From Daphnia carinata (taxonomy: Eukaryota; Arthropoda; Branchiopoda; Diplostraca; Daphniidae), in NCBI RefSeq assembly GCF_022539665.2, contig NC_081331.1, positions 10,261,534 through 10,325,533 on the forward strand: 64,000 bases of DNA. Reading direction: 5' to 3'. Numbering within the stretch: the first letter of the stretch is position 1; the number at the start of each line of letters is the position of its first letter. Of the stretch, positions 53,201 through 64,000 are shown one piece after another. The position numbers and the translations under genes were made by a program. Under the pieces are notes generated by a model. That model saw only the letters and a program-made list of their open reading frames with translations, was not told where the DNA came from and did not search any database.

Positions 53201-54327
53201 GTCTTGTGCGGAACGGTGGCCAAGTCGCGCAATTCGCTGCATTCGCACATGTCGCGTCAGCATCGCGGCATCAGCACAAAAGACCTGCCCGTCGTCCCAA
53301 TGCCCGCACCATTCGATCCTGTATTGGCTTCCTGCTTACTGGCCAAGGCCGGCGTCAAAGGTAAGTGTAAGCCAAAAAAAGAAAAAAAAAAACAAACAAA
53401 TATTCATGGACAAAGTCCTGTAACGGTCGTTACTTACCTCATTTCTTTTTTTAACTATTGGGCTGAATGTTTTATAGTTTCACCAGCGGAACTTGCGGCT
53501 CGCGCCTCACCCACCAGTGGCAACCCACGTGGCCGGACAGCCGATCTCCGGCTCGATTTCAAGAGCCCCCATTCCGGCTCTTTACCTCCCGGCACAATCC
53601 CTCCTCAGGTAAAATTGTGTGCACTTGTTTTCATTTTCAAAATAGCGAATTGCTTTAATCAAAAACGTTTTTATTCCTTTAACTTGAATGACAGGTGACA
53701 ATCGGTGGACTGCAGTCTCATCGCAACAATCCGCTGCAGTTGATTCCACTGGAACAGGACCCCGAGGACTTGAGTTTGGCCCAGCAAAGACTTCGCGGCG
53801 ATGGTGGCCGCGATCACCATCATCACCACCATCACCATCACCGTGAGAAGAGCGATAGATCGGGCGGATCGAGCGGAGGCATGGCCACCATTTCTCCTTA
53901 CGGCTCTGCCGCTGGATTAGTCAACCGTTTGGGATTGTCCACCAAAATGGGTAAACACTGGCTGGAGACGAATATGCAGGCTGCCATTCAACAACAGCAA
54001 CAGCAACAGCAACAACAGCAGCAGCAGCAGGCCAATTCGCCTGGAAGTAATCACAACGCATCCGGCGGAGGTGGCAATGGTGGCGGATCAACTGGAAGCG
54101 CTTTGCTCGACACCTACCTACAGCTCATCGCCGAGCACTCGTCCAACATGGCCGCAGTAGCCGCAGCGGCTGCCGCTGCCCAAAATAACACTTCCGGCGC
54201 ACCCAACAATAACAATCACTCTCATTCTTCCGAAGGCAATCACGGAGATTTGAGCCGGCCGGAATCGGCTGCCAACATGCTCGATGCCTGTGTCAAGCGC
54301 AGTCCCAAAACAACGGCCGACGATTGA
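49530..54327 (+). CDS. ab: Abrupt-like BTB / two-C2H2-finger transcription factor (six coding exons)
   Basis: Predicted nuclear DNA-binding regulator. In Drosophila, Abrupt controls dendrite shape, neuromuscular connectivity and epithelial fate (family knowledge). The joined exons are 49530-50222, 50223-gap-51156-51353, 51984-53037, 53124-53360, 53478-53608 and 53695-54327. All junctions are GT-AG and phases match (0,0,1,1,0), giving 981 residues. Seen: acidic run at about 98-137; BTB at about 175-287 beginning [10 protein letters not shown]; a basic PRKRVRSR patch early in exon 3; C2H2 finger 1 (Cys645, Cys648, His661, His666); finger 2 (Cys674, Cys677, His690, His695), followed by the [10 protein letters not shown] block I associate with Abrupt; and a C-terminal LLDTYLQLI segment (908-916) also seen in Abrupt. 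Poly-Gln, poly-His and poly-Ala tracts lie between domains. The start is the first in-frame ATG after an in-frame TGA at 49512. An upstream coding exon is possible only if the acceptor is at 49529. Another insect BTB-ZF paralogue is less likely because of the finger-flanking block. Confidence 0.9.
51156..51353 (+). CDS. ab: abrupt-like coding exon 2 (second half of BTB)
   Basis: Encodes residues 232-297, resuming the BTB fold at [14 protein letters not shown] and finishing at VKGLADV. The acceptor is TTTGGCGTAG|GCG and the donor CGA|GTAAGT, both phase 0. The preceding intron is 933 nt and the following one 630 nt, so only the downstream introns are short. Confidence 0.9.
51984..53037 (+). CDS. 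ab: abrupt-like coding exon 3 (linker and start of finger 1)
   Basis: Encodes residues 298-648 plus the first base of 649. It is mostly predicted disorder: a PPRKRVRSR basic patch that could be a nuclear signal, an Asp/Glu run, thirteen Gln at 436-448, Gly-, His- and Asn-rich stretches, then CPQC, the two zinc-binding cysteines of finger 1. The acceptor is CGCCAG|GTG. The donor TGCG|GTACGT leaves phase 1. Confidence 0.88.
53124..53360 (+). CDS. ab: abrupt-like coding exon 4 (rest of finger 1, finger 2, [10 protein letters not shown] block)
   Basis: Completes finger 1 (C-x2-C-x12-H-x4-H) and holds all of finger 2 with the same spacing. It is followed by a [24 protein letters not shown] segment, the strongest evidence for Abrupt over other BTB-ZF proteins. 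The acceptor is GTGAACAG|GC and the donor AAAG|GTAAGT; phase 1 in and phase 1 out. Confidence 0.92.
53478..53608 (+). CDS. ab: abrupt-like coding exon 5 (post-finger segment)
   Basis: Encodes residues 728-771, beginning [13 protein letters not shown], which continues the conserved post-finger region. The acceptor is TTTTATAG|TT and the donor CAG|GTAAAA, phase 0. The introns on either side are 117 and 86 nt. Confidence 0.88.
53695..54327 (+). CDS. ab: abrupt-like terminal coding exon 6
   Basis: Encodes residues 772-981 and the TGA stop. It carries nine His (812-820), fourteen Gln (870-883), a Gly-rich stretch, the LLDTYLQLI segment (908-916), and an Ala run (about 924-933). The acceptor is TGAATGACAG|GTG. 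The low-complexity tracts are CAG/CAA- and CAC/CAT-encoded and are likely length-variable. Confidence 0.9.
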   Translation: MTIGGLQSHRNNPLQLIPLEQDPEDLSLAQQRLRGDGGRDHHHHHHHHHREKSDRSGGSSGGMATISPYGSAAGLVNRLGLSTKMGKHWLETNMQAAIQQQQQQQQQQQQQQANSPGSNHNASGGGGNGGGSTGSALLDTYLQLIAEHSSNMAAVAAAAAAAQNNTSGAPNNNNHSHSSEGNHGDLSRPESAANMLDACVKRSPKTTADD

Positions 54328-56138
54328 AGAAGATCTCGTGCCACTTGACTCATCCGCCTAACTTCCCTCACAACTCCCGACACGCAGATTATCACACGCA
54401 GACATGCACAAAAATAGGAGAACAGTTTTTTAATTTTGTTTGATTTCAAAAATCGTTTTTATTTTTTGACACTTCAACTAACCTTCCAAGCGAAATACCT
54501 CAGTATCAGCAGCAGACAACAGATTTTGTCCCTTCACCAACACTTCAATCCCTCCTTAATTATTCACTAGTTCCGAACCTTACCTCGAAGAATCATAATA
54601 ACTGAAATCAATTGCACAGAACAAAACTGAAATCTTTCAAGAAGAATTTTTTCTTTTTTAAATAGCCCGTTTTGACGACAGGAAAAACTATCCAGTTCAA
54701 TTTCTTTCTTCCCGTCATAAAAGCCAGCATTTTCTCTTTTGTTGTCCATTTTTTTTTTTTTTTTCGTCTTCTCTTCAGCGCGATTTTTATTTTTAAAAAC
54801 TCTTTTGTTTTAATGTGCGGGAATATATTTCGAATATGTTTAATAATATTTTGTGTTGATCAAACGGCAAACGGTGCGAATATGCAGCAGAGTAAATGCA
54901 ATGGGATTTTAGCCCCCCGCCCAACGTGTTTGATGTGAACCCGGTGAATTGTTATCGGTTACATTCAACATTTGTTTTCGTTTAATTCTTGATGATTCAA
55001 AAAGAGGGGGGAGTTTTGGCGCAGAACTTCTTGTTCATTGGGGTTGCTATTAGTTAATCATAATAATTATAATAATGTAAATGTACAGAAACGTTGACGA
55101 CGAGCTTAAAAGAGACAATTGTGCGGGAGATTTGTTTTCATGCCACTATTGTCTTGTTTGTCCCGAAACATGCGCCCTGTGCCAAATAACGATCGGGAAA
55201 TTTAAAGAAAAGGGAGGGGAAAAGTAATTATATTATAACGCAACACTCCGCGATCTGATTGAGATCGAGGTTTTATATAGCGATACATAATCGACAGAAG
55301 AACAGATATACGTGAGCGAATGGCCTTATGTAACTTTCCACGCCGAAAATGTGATCGTTTCTCTTCACAACACAAACAGACATCCATTACGAAACTACTT
55401 GACCCATTTCTTCTTTTTTTTTTTTTCTTTAAATCACATATCCGCCTGCGCTTAATTCCCGTAGCAACACACACACATTGCTCTTCTCAATCCGCCCCGA
55501 AAAAAAAAAATTGTTAAACATTCAACTACTTGCAAGACAAAAAAAAAAAAAAAAAAAAAAGAAAACCAACAAGCAAAAGCCGACGATGTAAACAAATGGC
55601 GCGCAGTTCAAAAAACTGTTATGGCATTATTGGTATTTTGAAGAAGAAGAAAAAAAGCTCTCTTGATTAATGTGAGGTCGATCTTTGGAAAACAGAGAGA
55701 AACATATATGGGGAAGTGACACTTCAAGAAATTTGAAAAGAAAATAATGATGAAGCGTTTCTTAGTGTGTATTTTGTCTTTTTCTGTGCGTATGTGTGTG
55801 TGTGTGTATTGTCTAAAAGAAATTGCGTCTCTCCAATTTGAGTACGAGTCTCTCATTGAAACGTGTCGAAAAGATTACCTTGCAAAAAAAAAAAAAGCAA
55901 TACGGATGCGTGTGTGTTTTCATTCGATTTTTGTTTGACTCCTGTTCTTGTCGACGTTCGTTGTAACGTTTCATAACACTATTATAAAGCCCAGTGTTTG
56001 TATTTTTGATCGCCATGTTCTTGCTGTCTTTTATAATTTTTACTTTATTTTATTTTATGTTTTTTTTCGTTTTTCTTTCCTTCTCTTCATCTCATTATCT
56101 CACATGAAAAATGGTTAAGTGTGTGCGTGTGTGTTTAA

Positions 56139-56144
56139 ATTAAA
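56139..56144 (+). terminator. candidate proximal poly(A) signal (ATTAAA)
   Basis: This common variant hexamer lies 1.8 kb after the abrupt stop and is followed by a T-rich stretch at 56160-56175. Use of this site would exclude the let-7 match. Confidence 0.25.
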
Positions 56145-56694
56145 TGCTGTTCGGTGACCCCCTTTTTTTTTTTTCTTCTTTCGTCTCCCATTCACCCTCC
56201 TCGCTTACCCACCAAAACATTTTTATATCTATATATATCCCACAGCTCCTGCCTCCCTCATCTCTCTTTCATTTTTCTCGAAACGCTATCGTGCCAACAC
56301 ATTCACCTTGATGAATTCTTTATGAGAGATCTGCACCTGACCGTTGTAGTCAAACCGTGTAAAGGGCAAATCCCTTATTTTTTATGGTTTTATTTCAGTC
56401 CTTGAAAAAAAAGAAAAAAAAAGAAAACACACATACACACATAGACAGCACATTTACACGCTAGAGAAACAAATGCTGATTCAAATAATCCGCTTACCAT
56501 CGCTCGTTAATTACACGACAGGAAAAAGCAAAACAAAAAAGAATAGGAAAAACAAAACAAAAAATGCGTTCGTTCAGATGCTTCGTTTGTTATCGAATTC
56601 GGTTTATTTGTTGTTGTTTGTTGTTGGTGTGGTTTCCCCTCCCCTCTCTTTTTGTTGTGTTTAATGTTTAATTACCGCCGAGGGCTCGTTTTTT

Positions 56695-56704
56695 TACTAC
56701 CTCA
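56695..56704 (+). promoter_or_regulatory. perfect 10-nt let-7 target site
   Basis: TACTACCTCA is the exact reverse complement of let-7 nucleotides 1-10 and so contains a full 8-mer seed site. It lies on the sense strand of the abrupt-like gene 2.37 kb past its stop. let-7 repression of abrupt through its 3' UTR is established in Drosophila. Function here requires that the transcript extends beyond the ATTAAA at 56139. Confidence 0.55.
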
Positions 56705-57615
56705 AAAGCCCAAAATTGGGTTCATAGTTTCAGGATTCTTGTTTTCTTTTTGGTTTTTTTTTTTTTTTTCCTCAATCTTTCCTTCTTCTTTTTTTTTTTC
56801 TTCTTCTCTCATCTTGTCTCGAATTAATTAGCAGTTTTGTTGCACAGCGTATCCCAATTTTGGTTTCTTTTTCCTGATGTTCTTCATCTCTTCATTCGCC
56901 AGTTATCTGACTGCAGTGTATGTTTATTGGGTTTCACACAACGATTTTTTTTTTCTTTCTCCCGTTCGTCCGTGTCTTCTTTTTATGTTTGCGTTTTTGA
57001 TTTTTGTTCCCTGCCTTTGTTACCTTTTCTTTTTCTCTCCCCGCAACACTTATTCGAATTTCATTTGTTGTTTGTGTTCAAGTATTGTTCGCATTTTGTA
57101 ATTCGGTTCAAAAAATGAATTTCGTTCATCATCCACATCATCATCATCCCTGATGGATAGCATCGAGGTGCCAAAACGAGCAAAAAGAAAAAAAAGAAGC
57201 GTTAGCCTACAAAATGGCGGCGTGTATTGTCAGCAATAGACTTCTCCAATCTTTATACCATTTTGTTTATTTTCAATTTCTTTATGGTTTTTCTTTATTT
57301 TGATTTTCTCAATCGTGAAACTGAAATAGAAATAATATCAAATTGATTTTTTTTGGCATTTTAATTTTGCAATTTTTACCATCGTCCAATCAACCCCCCC
57401 CCCCCCCACCAACCCCATCCCCGAAGGTAAATATTTAAAAGCAAACTTTTTGTTTTAATTAACGGTAATTATATCTTTTAGGTCATATTGTGTGTTTTTA
57501 ACTTGTGGTCAGCTGAACATATGACTGAACTGTGACATTGAGCTTCGTGCGCCATAGATCACGATCCCATTTTAGAACTGTGACTGCAATGATCCGCTTG
57601 CAGTTCAACCGATTC

Positions 57616-57650
57616 ATCCGCTTTACGTCGACACGGGATGTAAAGCGGAT
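57616..57650. repeat. perfect 11-bp inverted repeat
   Basis: ATCCGCTTTAC and GTAAAGCGGAT flank a 13-nt loop. A related ATCCGCTT occurs just upstream near 57593, so one arm sequence is partly tripled. Confidence 0.7.
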
Positions 57651-58253
57651 AGCATACCCAATAACCTAGCATACACAACTCAGGTCACATTTCCATTGAT
57701 ACACTCCTCAGGTACCCAATAGCCCCAATGCAATCTCTGAGCCGCTGCGTTCGGAGAATTCGTAAATCTCCCGTTACGGCGATCCCACGATCCCAATTCC
57801 CTCCGTTACACAAACGGCAATTCACACGCGCAATATTTCTCATAACTCAGAATTCGGATTGCTAACGAGTGCTTGAATGGTGCGTCATAACGTGATTTTG
57901 TTTGTTTGTTTAGTCTTTTGGAAACTTGTTTATTCCATGCCTATGTCGTCAATCACATGTTTTGCTGTCCCTGATTGTCTTTGAAAAACCTGTTGGGATA
58001 TATGACGTGAATGACATTCAGTTGAATTTATATTACATTTAAGAATTCTTTTCTCAAATTCACCTGACACAAAGTGACGTAAAAACCACACATATTATTA
58101 ACTTTATTGTATTCTATAGCGGATATCTCACAAAGACACGTCGAAATGGAACCGGGGCAAATAACTGTAGCCAAATTACGAAAACAGAAGTCATGTGACG
58201 ATGCGTTGATGTTGTTGTTTGTATTGATTCACATTTTCTTACGTAGACATGAA

Positions 58254-58259
58254 AATAAA
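58254..58259 (+). terminator. candidate distal poly(A) signal (AATAAA)
   Basis: First canonical AATAAA on the + strand after the abrupt stop, followed within about 25 nt by a T-rich run. It would give a UTR of about 3.9 kb that includes the let-7 site. A second AATAAA lies at 58366-58371. Confidence 0.25.
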
Positions 58260-58432
58260 GTAAATACCTATGTACTCTTTTTTTTTTCTTTACGTGGTAA
58301 GAGATTCAAGTTTGTCCTTTTCGTCGTATTTCGGTAGTAGTATTTATATTTACCGCTAGGTGAAAAATAAAATGTTGCTTTTTTTTACTAACAGATGGCG
58401 TGTGCAACACTGTTTTCCCACAAATTCATCAG

Positions 58433-58480
58433 TTCCTCCATTGCCCATGTGCCGGTGGGTGTGTATTTCAAATGGAGGAA
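58433..58480. repeat. perfect 10-bp inverted repeat
   Basis: TTCCTCCATT and AATGGAGGAA pair exactly around 28 nt that can form an inner CCCA/TGGG stem. Confidence 0.65.
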
Positions 58481-58580
58481 TCGGTCAGACGCGAAAGGTC
58501 ACCTAGGAAGCTGTGCACCTGAATAGAATTAGCAAAATTTACTCGGGTTCGTGTAAATCCGACTCCATTCAGAAGGTTTG

Positions 58581-58601
58581 ATCAGTGTGCACAACTGATC
58601 T
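58581..58601. repeat. 21-bp near-palindrome
   Basis: GATCAGT and ACTGATC pair exactly around GTGCACA. Confidence 0.65.
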
Positions 58602-61600
58602 GGATCGAACTCCACTTTGTAACGGCACTTTTCTTTTTTTAATTACGAGGTAAGGAACTAAAGAGTAAAGACCCCCCACTAACTTTGAGAAACAAAAAAG
58701 AATAATAATTGAGTTCGTGACTAGTCAAAATATTACGAACCAAATGCCATGTCATCTACGAATTCTGTTGTTCATTTGGTTTTTAAGAAATTAAAAAAAA
58801 ACCATTGGATCTAAAATGTTACATGAATTACGATTCATCATGGATTGTTGGGTTATTGTAAACAATATCCAACATGGTGTATGAAAGTTTGTAGTATTCT
58901 CGACAGATGGCGTTTTCGTTCAAAACAAAGAAATTCTCTGAAACTGTTATGAGAAAACGGAAAGGTACTATAGTCAGTAGCTCCGCGTTGACTTCTTATC
59001 GGACAAATGAATGATTTCAATCATCAACAGAGAAGAAAAACCTTTTGACAAGGTCGGAACGAAAGAAAACAAACAGAAAAAACGCCCTTAATTTAGCACC
59101 GGCAATGCGGATGGTAGTGGTTCTCTCAGCTCTAAAACCCCCGGCTGATTGACGAGTATCGACGAAATACCGGTATTTCCCTTTTGTTTTGTTTGTTGTT
59201 GTCCTCTTGCACATTTGGCCCATGCATTTCCATATCCCTCCTTCTATTTTGCCTCTTTTAAGAGATAATAATATATCCAACATTTTCTCCCAATAACACA
59301 GAAGAAGGGTGAAGACAGAAGCTTATAGTGGTTGGAGACTTGAAGAAACGAAAACAAAATAAGCCAAAACTTTAAAAGAGGACGGAGCTTTTTTTTTTTC
59401 TTTCTTCATCCTCGTATGGAAGACGTAGTGAACGTGATGTGTACAGAGAAGCGTGTCATATTGCACCCCGAGAAAGGAAGAGACTAAGGGCGGAATGAAG
59501 AGGGGGGCTCGACGTCTCTTCAAGACGTTTCTTGTCGGCGCTGATGTTATTCGGTTAATCTTTTCCTCTCTGTCGAACGATGAACGCCACGTGTATCTCG
59601 TTTCAAACTTACCCTCCCTTTTTTTTTTTCTTTTCTGTGTCTCCAGTCTGTCCATCTAGTGAGGCGGGAAATTCGAAATACTATACACTCAATCTAGCGC
59701 GGAGATAAAACTTCGCGTTCCTCCCCATTTCTTCCTTAGTTTAACGGATGGACTATGCCGGACTGTCTCCGAATAATCCACTGAATCATTGATAGCATAA
59801 ATTTATATAAGACCCCGTTGACGTCTTGGAACACCTTGAAGCATTGAGGGGAGAACTCTGTCGTTCGTGTCCGCTCGGTGAGAAAGTGACTTTAATACGG
59901 TTTCTATTTCCAAGTCAAGAAAGAAGAGGAAGACAACAAGAAGACCACCGTGGGATACTTGCGTATAGACATAATTTTTTTTTTTTTTTTTTCTTCTTTG
60001 CTTTTTAAGTCCGAAAACTTTATTTTCATTTCCTCGTTCCTTGGCTTTTTTTTTTGTCAGTCTTTTATATTTATATAATATATTTTTGTTTTTCAGGAAG
60101 AAAACGTGTAAGCAAGGCCCGCGGCGGAGCTTAGAAAAGATTGAACGGACGTGAATGGAACCCCCTTCAAGATTATATAGGCGGCCGTTCTGCGTTCGAT
60201 TATCAACCAGCGGTACTGATTACCATACGAGTTTTTTTCGAAACGTATCGCGGGAAAAAATCTTTTCTCCTTCAATCTTTGGAGGGTTAAGGAAATGAAA
60301 AAAAGGAGAAAGAATTATCATCATCATCTTTTTTTTTCTTCTTGTTGTATACACGACTCTTCGACCCTATGTGCTCTGGATGTAATGGACAGCAAACGCA
60401 ACAGCATGTTTAAGTACTTATGATTCTCTTCTTTTTCCCTAGACTTGCCGAGAATCTTCTCGCATGATGCATGAAGATGTCCGACCCGTCGATCTATCCG
60501 CTCATCGTTCATGTACGTTCACCCCCGACCGGCTCTTTTACACCCCCATCAAAGGAAGGAGCGCAGCAGCCGCGCTGAGTATAATAAATATTAAGTTAAA
60601 GTGCGCATATACCGACCGTATGTGCACCCCACGTATTCAGACCTACACACAGACTATATGCGCGTTCATAATTCACCCCCTCGTTCCCCATTTTCGTGAA
60701 GGGATACATCACAACTGATCGCTGAAGAAATCTCTAACTGATGGATGATCATCTCTTAAGTGATGTTCAATACGCATATAGAAGTTTAGGGCTGTACGGC
60801 ACAAGATCTCCCGTGCCGTGAAAGTTCCAAACTCCGTCTAGGAAATGTATTCAAATGACGCGGTCCCTAAAGGTCTTTCTCTCTCTCTCTCTCTCTTGAA
60901 ATTTATTCTCAAAACAACATTCTTCGAGAGAACTATGGGTGACTATGTGATTTTCTGGGAGGAGGATTTTCCAACTTGTAACTTTTGGATAGTTGCTTTC
61001 TTTTGTCAACGTGACAACCATTTTAAAACGGACGTTTTCTGAACGGGTGGTAGAACTCGTCGGTGTCGATATGCTATACGATCCCGCATGCTGTAACATC
61101 GACGGGTTATCGTTAAGCACAGAAAAACACGGAACGATCATTTCCTTTTTTTTGGCTAGTGTTTTCGACGCGTTCCATGAATTATGTAGCAAAATTATTC
61201 ATCGCGCATATCCTGCTGAATATTTCAAAAAAAAAAAAGAATTCTCTTATAAACATGCGGGGACTGAGTTCAAATATTTCGTCTCTTTCTGTTTGTTCCA
61301 GCGTGATGGCTGAAAAATTGCGTTGGAATTCGCGGGCCACGTACTTGGCTGTCGTCCCATTTTGCTTTTGTTGCGAACGTTAGGGAATATAAAGGAGATG
61401 TAACAAGAGAAAATCGATAACAATCAATCGCAGGAGCCGCATAGTTTGTCACACAAAAAATGGTCCAGCGATCAGAATCAATCTAGAATTTTCGTTTCCC
61501 TTTGAAAAGGGGATTTTTTTCTTTAAAGGCGATACAAAAATATCGTCTGTGTACTTAGATAGACCCCGGACATGATGTCTATAAAAAAAAAAAAGGAACA

Positions 61601-64000
61601 ACACACAGGACACACAAGAAAGTTAAGAAGAAATGGCGCTTGAGAGGGGTAACACAATACGGCGGGCAACAGCAACACGGCAGCACTATATGAGCGCTCC
61701 AGCCCCTATGTTTATTGTTGTATGATTTTGAATTCAATCGTGGCCTATTGTCAATTCTCATTCAAGTTTCTTTTTTTTTTTTATTTCATGTAGGCGGTGA
61801 CCACCTGGAACCTCTTCGGTCTTTCTAAAGAATAAAACGCGCTACACATTTTTTTTTTGTTCCATGATGGGAATATCGTTTTCATTTCTTTCTACCCTTC
61901 GCAACAGAGGACACTAAAAAGAACTATGTTACTGCCGTGTAACATGTACAGGACAAAAAATGAAGGATTAGGGCGACATTTGAATGATTCTAAACGGTCG
62001 ACTGAAATGGTAAAATTTTTAATATCTTCGTTTGTTTCTACGTTTCCGGGGTGGGGGGTTTATTTTTGACTTTTAGTGGAATGCAGAGCACGTCCTTTTT
62101 TAAGTTTAAAAAAAAATCCCATTTTCTTCGTAATCGATATAGGGACTCAGCGAGTCCTTTTTTTTCCTACCGATTAGATAAAGCCGCAACGTCAGTACCG
62201 CACAGTTAGCTGTTGATTTAGGTTGTAGATTCAACAGAGAAAAAAGTGATGAGCTCTGCGTTAGTTCGCTTTTTGAAGAAGGAAAGGCAACACAAAAAGA
62301 CACCCAAACAAAACAAGACTAAGAAATTTCTTTGATTTCATTTCCCTTTTTTTTTTTTTTGTTTAGTTCTGGCGGAGGTTTGAAAAATCCACCACACGTC
62401 ACGACTGTGAAAAAGATTACAGCGTTGCTCGTCCGTGTTGATAAATGCCTACATTCATCCATCACTTGGCTAGCAGCCGAGAAAAGACAACGAACGTACG
62501 ACAGCCAAGAATAAGAAAAAACATATATACGAAAAAAAAAGAAGAAATTGAGAGCAGTTTCGAAACATCTCGTATAGAAATTCAACAATGAACGCTTTCC
62601 TCATCATCGAGTCAAAGCGGTACCTTCAAAAGTGTGTGAGATGTTGACGCCGCCATGATTGAAGGCACCCCGTTCTGAAAGGCCATCATTATAAACTCAG
62701 CACAACTCTTCATAAAGAAGATGCCCATTAAGCTCTTAATTTAAATAATGTATTGCTTAACAAGCCGCAAAAAAGAAAATAGACAAACAGCCTCGACTTA
62801 ATTTTCTAAAAACTAAAAAAAAATTCGTTCTTTTGTCTATGAAATTACGAATGATGATTACGTATACGAGGGGAAAGTCTGGACTATATCAAAAAGTTAC
62901 AAGTACCCCAATGTATGCCTTTCGCGGATGAGTGCAATATACTGTTGTTGTGGCTCATTGGCTAGCTGGTTTGTGGTCAGCTGACTAGTGGTAGTGGTGA
63001 TATACACCCATGGCCCGAGGAAGAATAAGCAAGCCCTCGAGAAAAGAAGAGGGCGCCCCGAGGCACGATTTCAGCTTAGGGGGGTTCATACACTTTGGGT
63101 GAGCGGGGCGGGGGCCGAAAAAAGCCCGCTAGATGGTCGCCCAGCCTGGGCCAGTGTTGTTCTGGCGCTCTGCATCGGTGCACGTGTTTCCGTCTATTTC
63201 CCGACCAAAAAAAAAAAAGAAGAAAACCGTTTCGTGTCCAAGTGTTTTTGCGTTTGTCTTTCCCAGTGTACGTGTGTGAGTGTGTACTTATTTTTTTTTG
63301 TGTGTGTGTGTACATTTTGTTTCTTGCTGACTTTACCACGAACTCACACACAATTTGGCCACCACACAGTAGACTGTAAATTCAATCAGTTGCATTTTCG
63401 TCACGCCAATCCAACCACCGGATTTACTCTAGCGAATAAATAGTTGCTATTAAATTATCATTAAAAAGGAGAAAAAAAGAAAGAGAGGAACTATTCAATG
63501 TGCTCACAGCGTGTGTCCAGTGTCGGCGAGAGAAGAAATTGCCAATAAGTGTCCCAACGACCACGCTAAAAAGGGTGGGAAACACACGCGCCAAAACTTC
63601 TCCATGGGTAATAAGCTGTTTTGAAACAACGAATCTCATTTCTCTTTCCTTCAATCTCGTGAAATTCAACTCTTTCTCATGTTCTCGGTTTGCTTTTATC
63701 ATTTCTTTTTTTTTTTTTTATGTTTGATTTACGGGTTATCGTGAAGGGTCTTTTGCATATGTCGGTGGCTCGCTCTCTGTGTGGCCACATGTTGGCTACA
63801 ACGCGTGTGCGATCCAGACTGAGCTTCTGTCCTAAAGGATTCCCACATTGCGAAAGCTTTCAGTCTGTTTTTGAAAGCGGATGCACGATCCACCCATCCG
63901 CCTTCATCCTCTACTTAACACTCATTTTTTTTTTTTGGGGGGGGGAGGGGGAGGTTTGATGTCTGCATTTCCCTCGACAAAGTGTTGTGCACTGTAATCC

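Larger units (their letters stand above)
54328..56710 (+). other. probable 3' UTR of the abrupt-like gene
   Basis: Non-coding sequence with no open frame of coding character follows the TGA. No AATAAA is seen in the first 3.9 kb. The first variant signal is ATTAAA at 56139-56144, and an AATAAA occurs at 58254-58259. A long UTR is expected from Drosophila abrupt. The end cannot be fixed from sequence alone. Confidence 0.5.
56711..64000. other. right-hand intergenic region
   Basis: Less repetitive than the rest of the window, with short inverted repeats near 57.6 and 58.4-58.6 kb and GC-richer patches near 60.5, 61.0-61.3 and 63.0-63.2 kb. Open frames there lack splice or codon evidence, so no gene is called. 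Part of it may still be abrupt 3' UTR. Confidence 0.4.

Noticed and set aside
60993-61313. 106-codon + strand frame, with another open frame on the - strand of the same segment
   Set aside because: Both strands are open, neither has codon bias or recognisable similarity, and the end reads through poly-A.
1-64000. CRISPR arrays, bacterial operons, rRNA or intact transposons
   Set aside because: No spaced direct repeats, ribosome-binding sites, rRNA motifs, transposase or reverse transcriptase motifs were seen on either strand.

Overview
The window is eukaryotic nuclear DNA, most likely from an arthropod and plausibly a branchiopod crustacean such as Daphnia. The reasons are spliced GC3-rich coding exons with short introns (86, 117 and 86 nt in one gene), a recognisable Abrupt-type BTB/zinc-finger gene, and AT-rich non-coding DNA full of homopolymers (A, T, C and G runs up to about 30, once 49) and CA/TG/GA microsatellites. 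The species is an inference. Most long open frames here are Phe/Lys-rich readings of poly-T/poly-A and are not genes.

Right part (about 49.5-58.3 kb): one well supported gene on the + strand. Six coding exons encode a 981-residue protein with an N-terminal acidic region, a BTB domain split between exons 1 and 2, a long low-complexity linker, two C2H2 fingers and a C-terminal tail. It is called here as the orthologue of insect abrupt (ab). About 2.4 kb after its stop codon lies a perfect 10-nt match to the 5' end of let-7, which fits the known let-7/abrupt relationship in Drosophila.

Left and middle part (about 2.8-35.4 kb): at least one gene on the - strand. A first coding exon (35,176-35,421, 82 codons) and a likely second exon (32,477-32,563, 29 codons) are GC3-rich, keep phase 0 and end at strong splice donors. 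A separate 288-312 codon exon lies at 2.84-3.78 kb on the same strand with its own start after an in-frame stop. It may be an alternative first exon of the same gene or a different gene. The product or products are not recognised, and any core domain would lie beyond the left edge.

The - strand gene and abrupt are divergent, with about 14 kb between their start codons (35.4-49.5 kb). That interval is dense in GA/CT, CA/TG and poly-A/T tracts and holds a long imperfect hairpin and one good TATA-like box. The region right of abrupt (56.7-64 kb) is less repetitive, has several short inverted repeats and no gene I can defend. No tRNA, rRNA, CRISPR array or intact transposable element was recognised.
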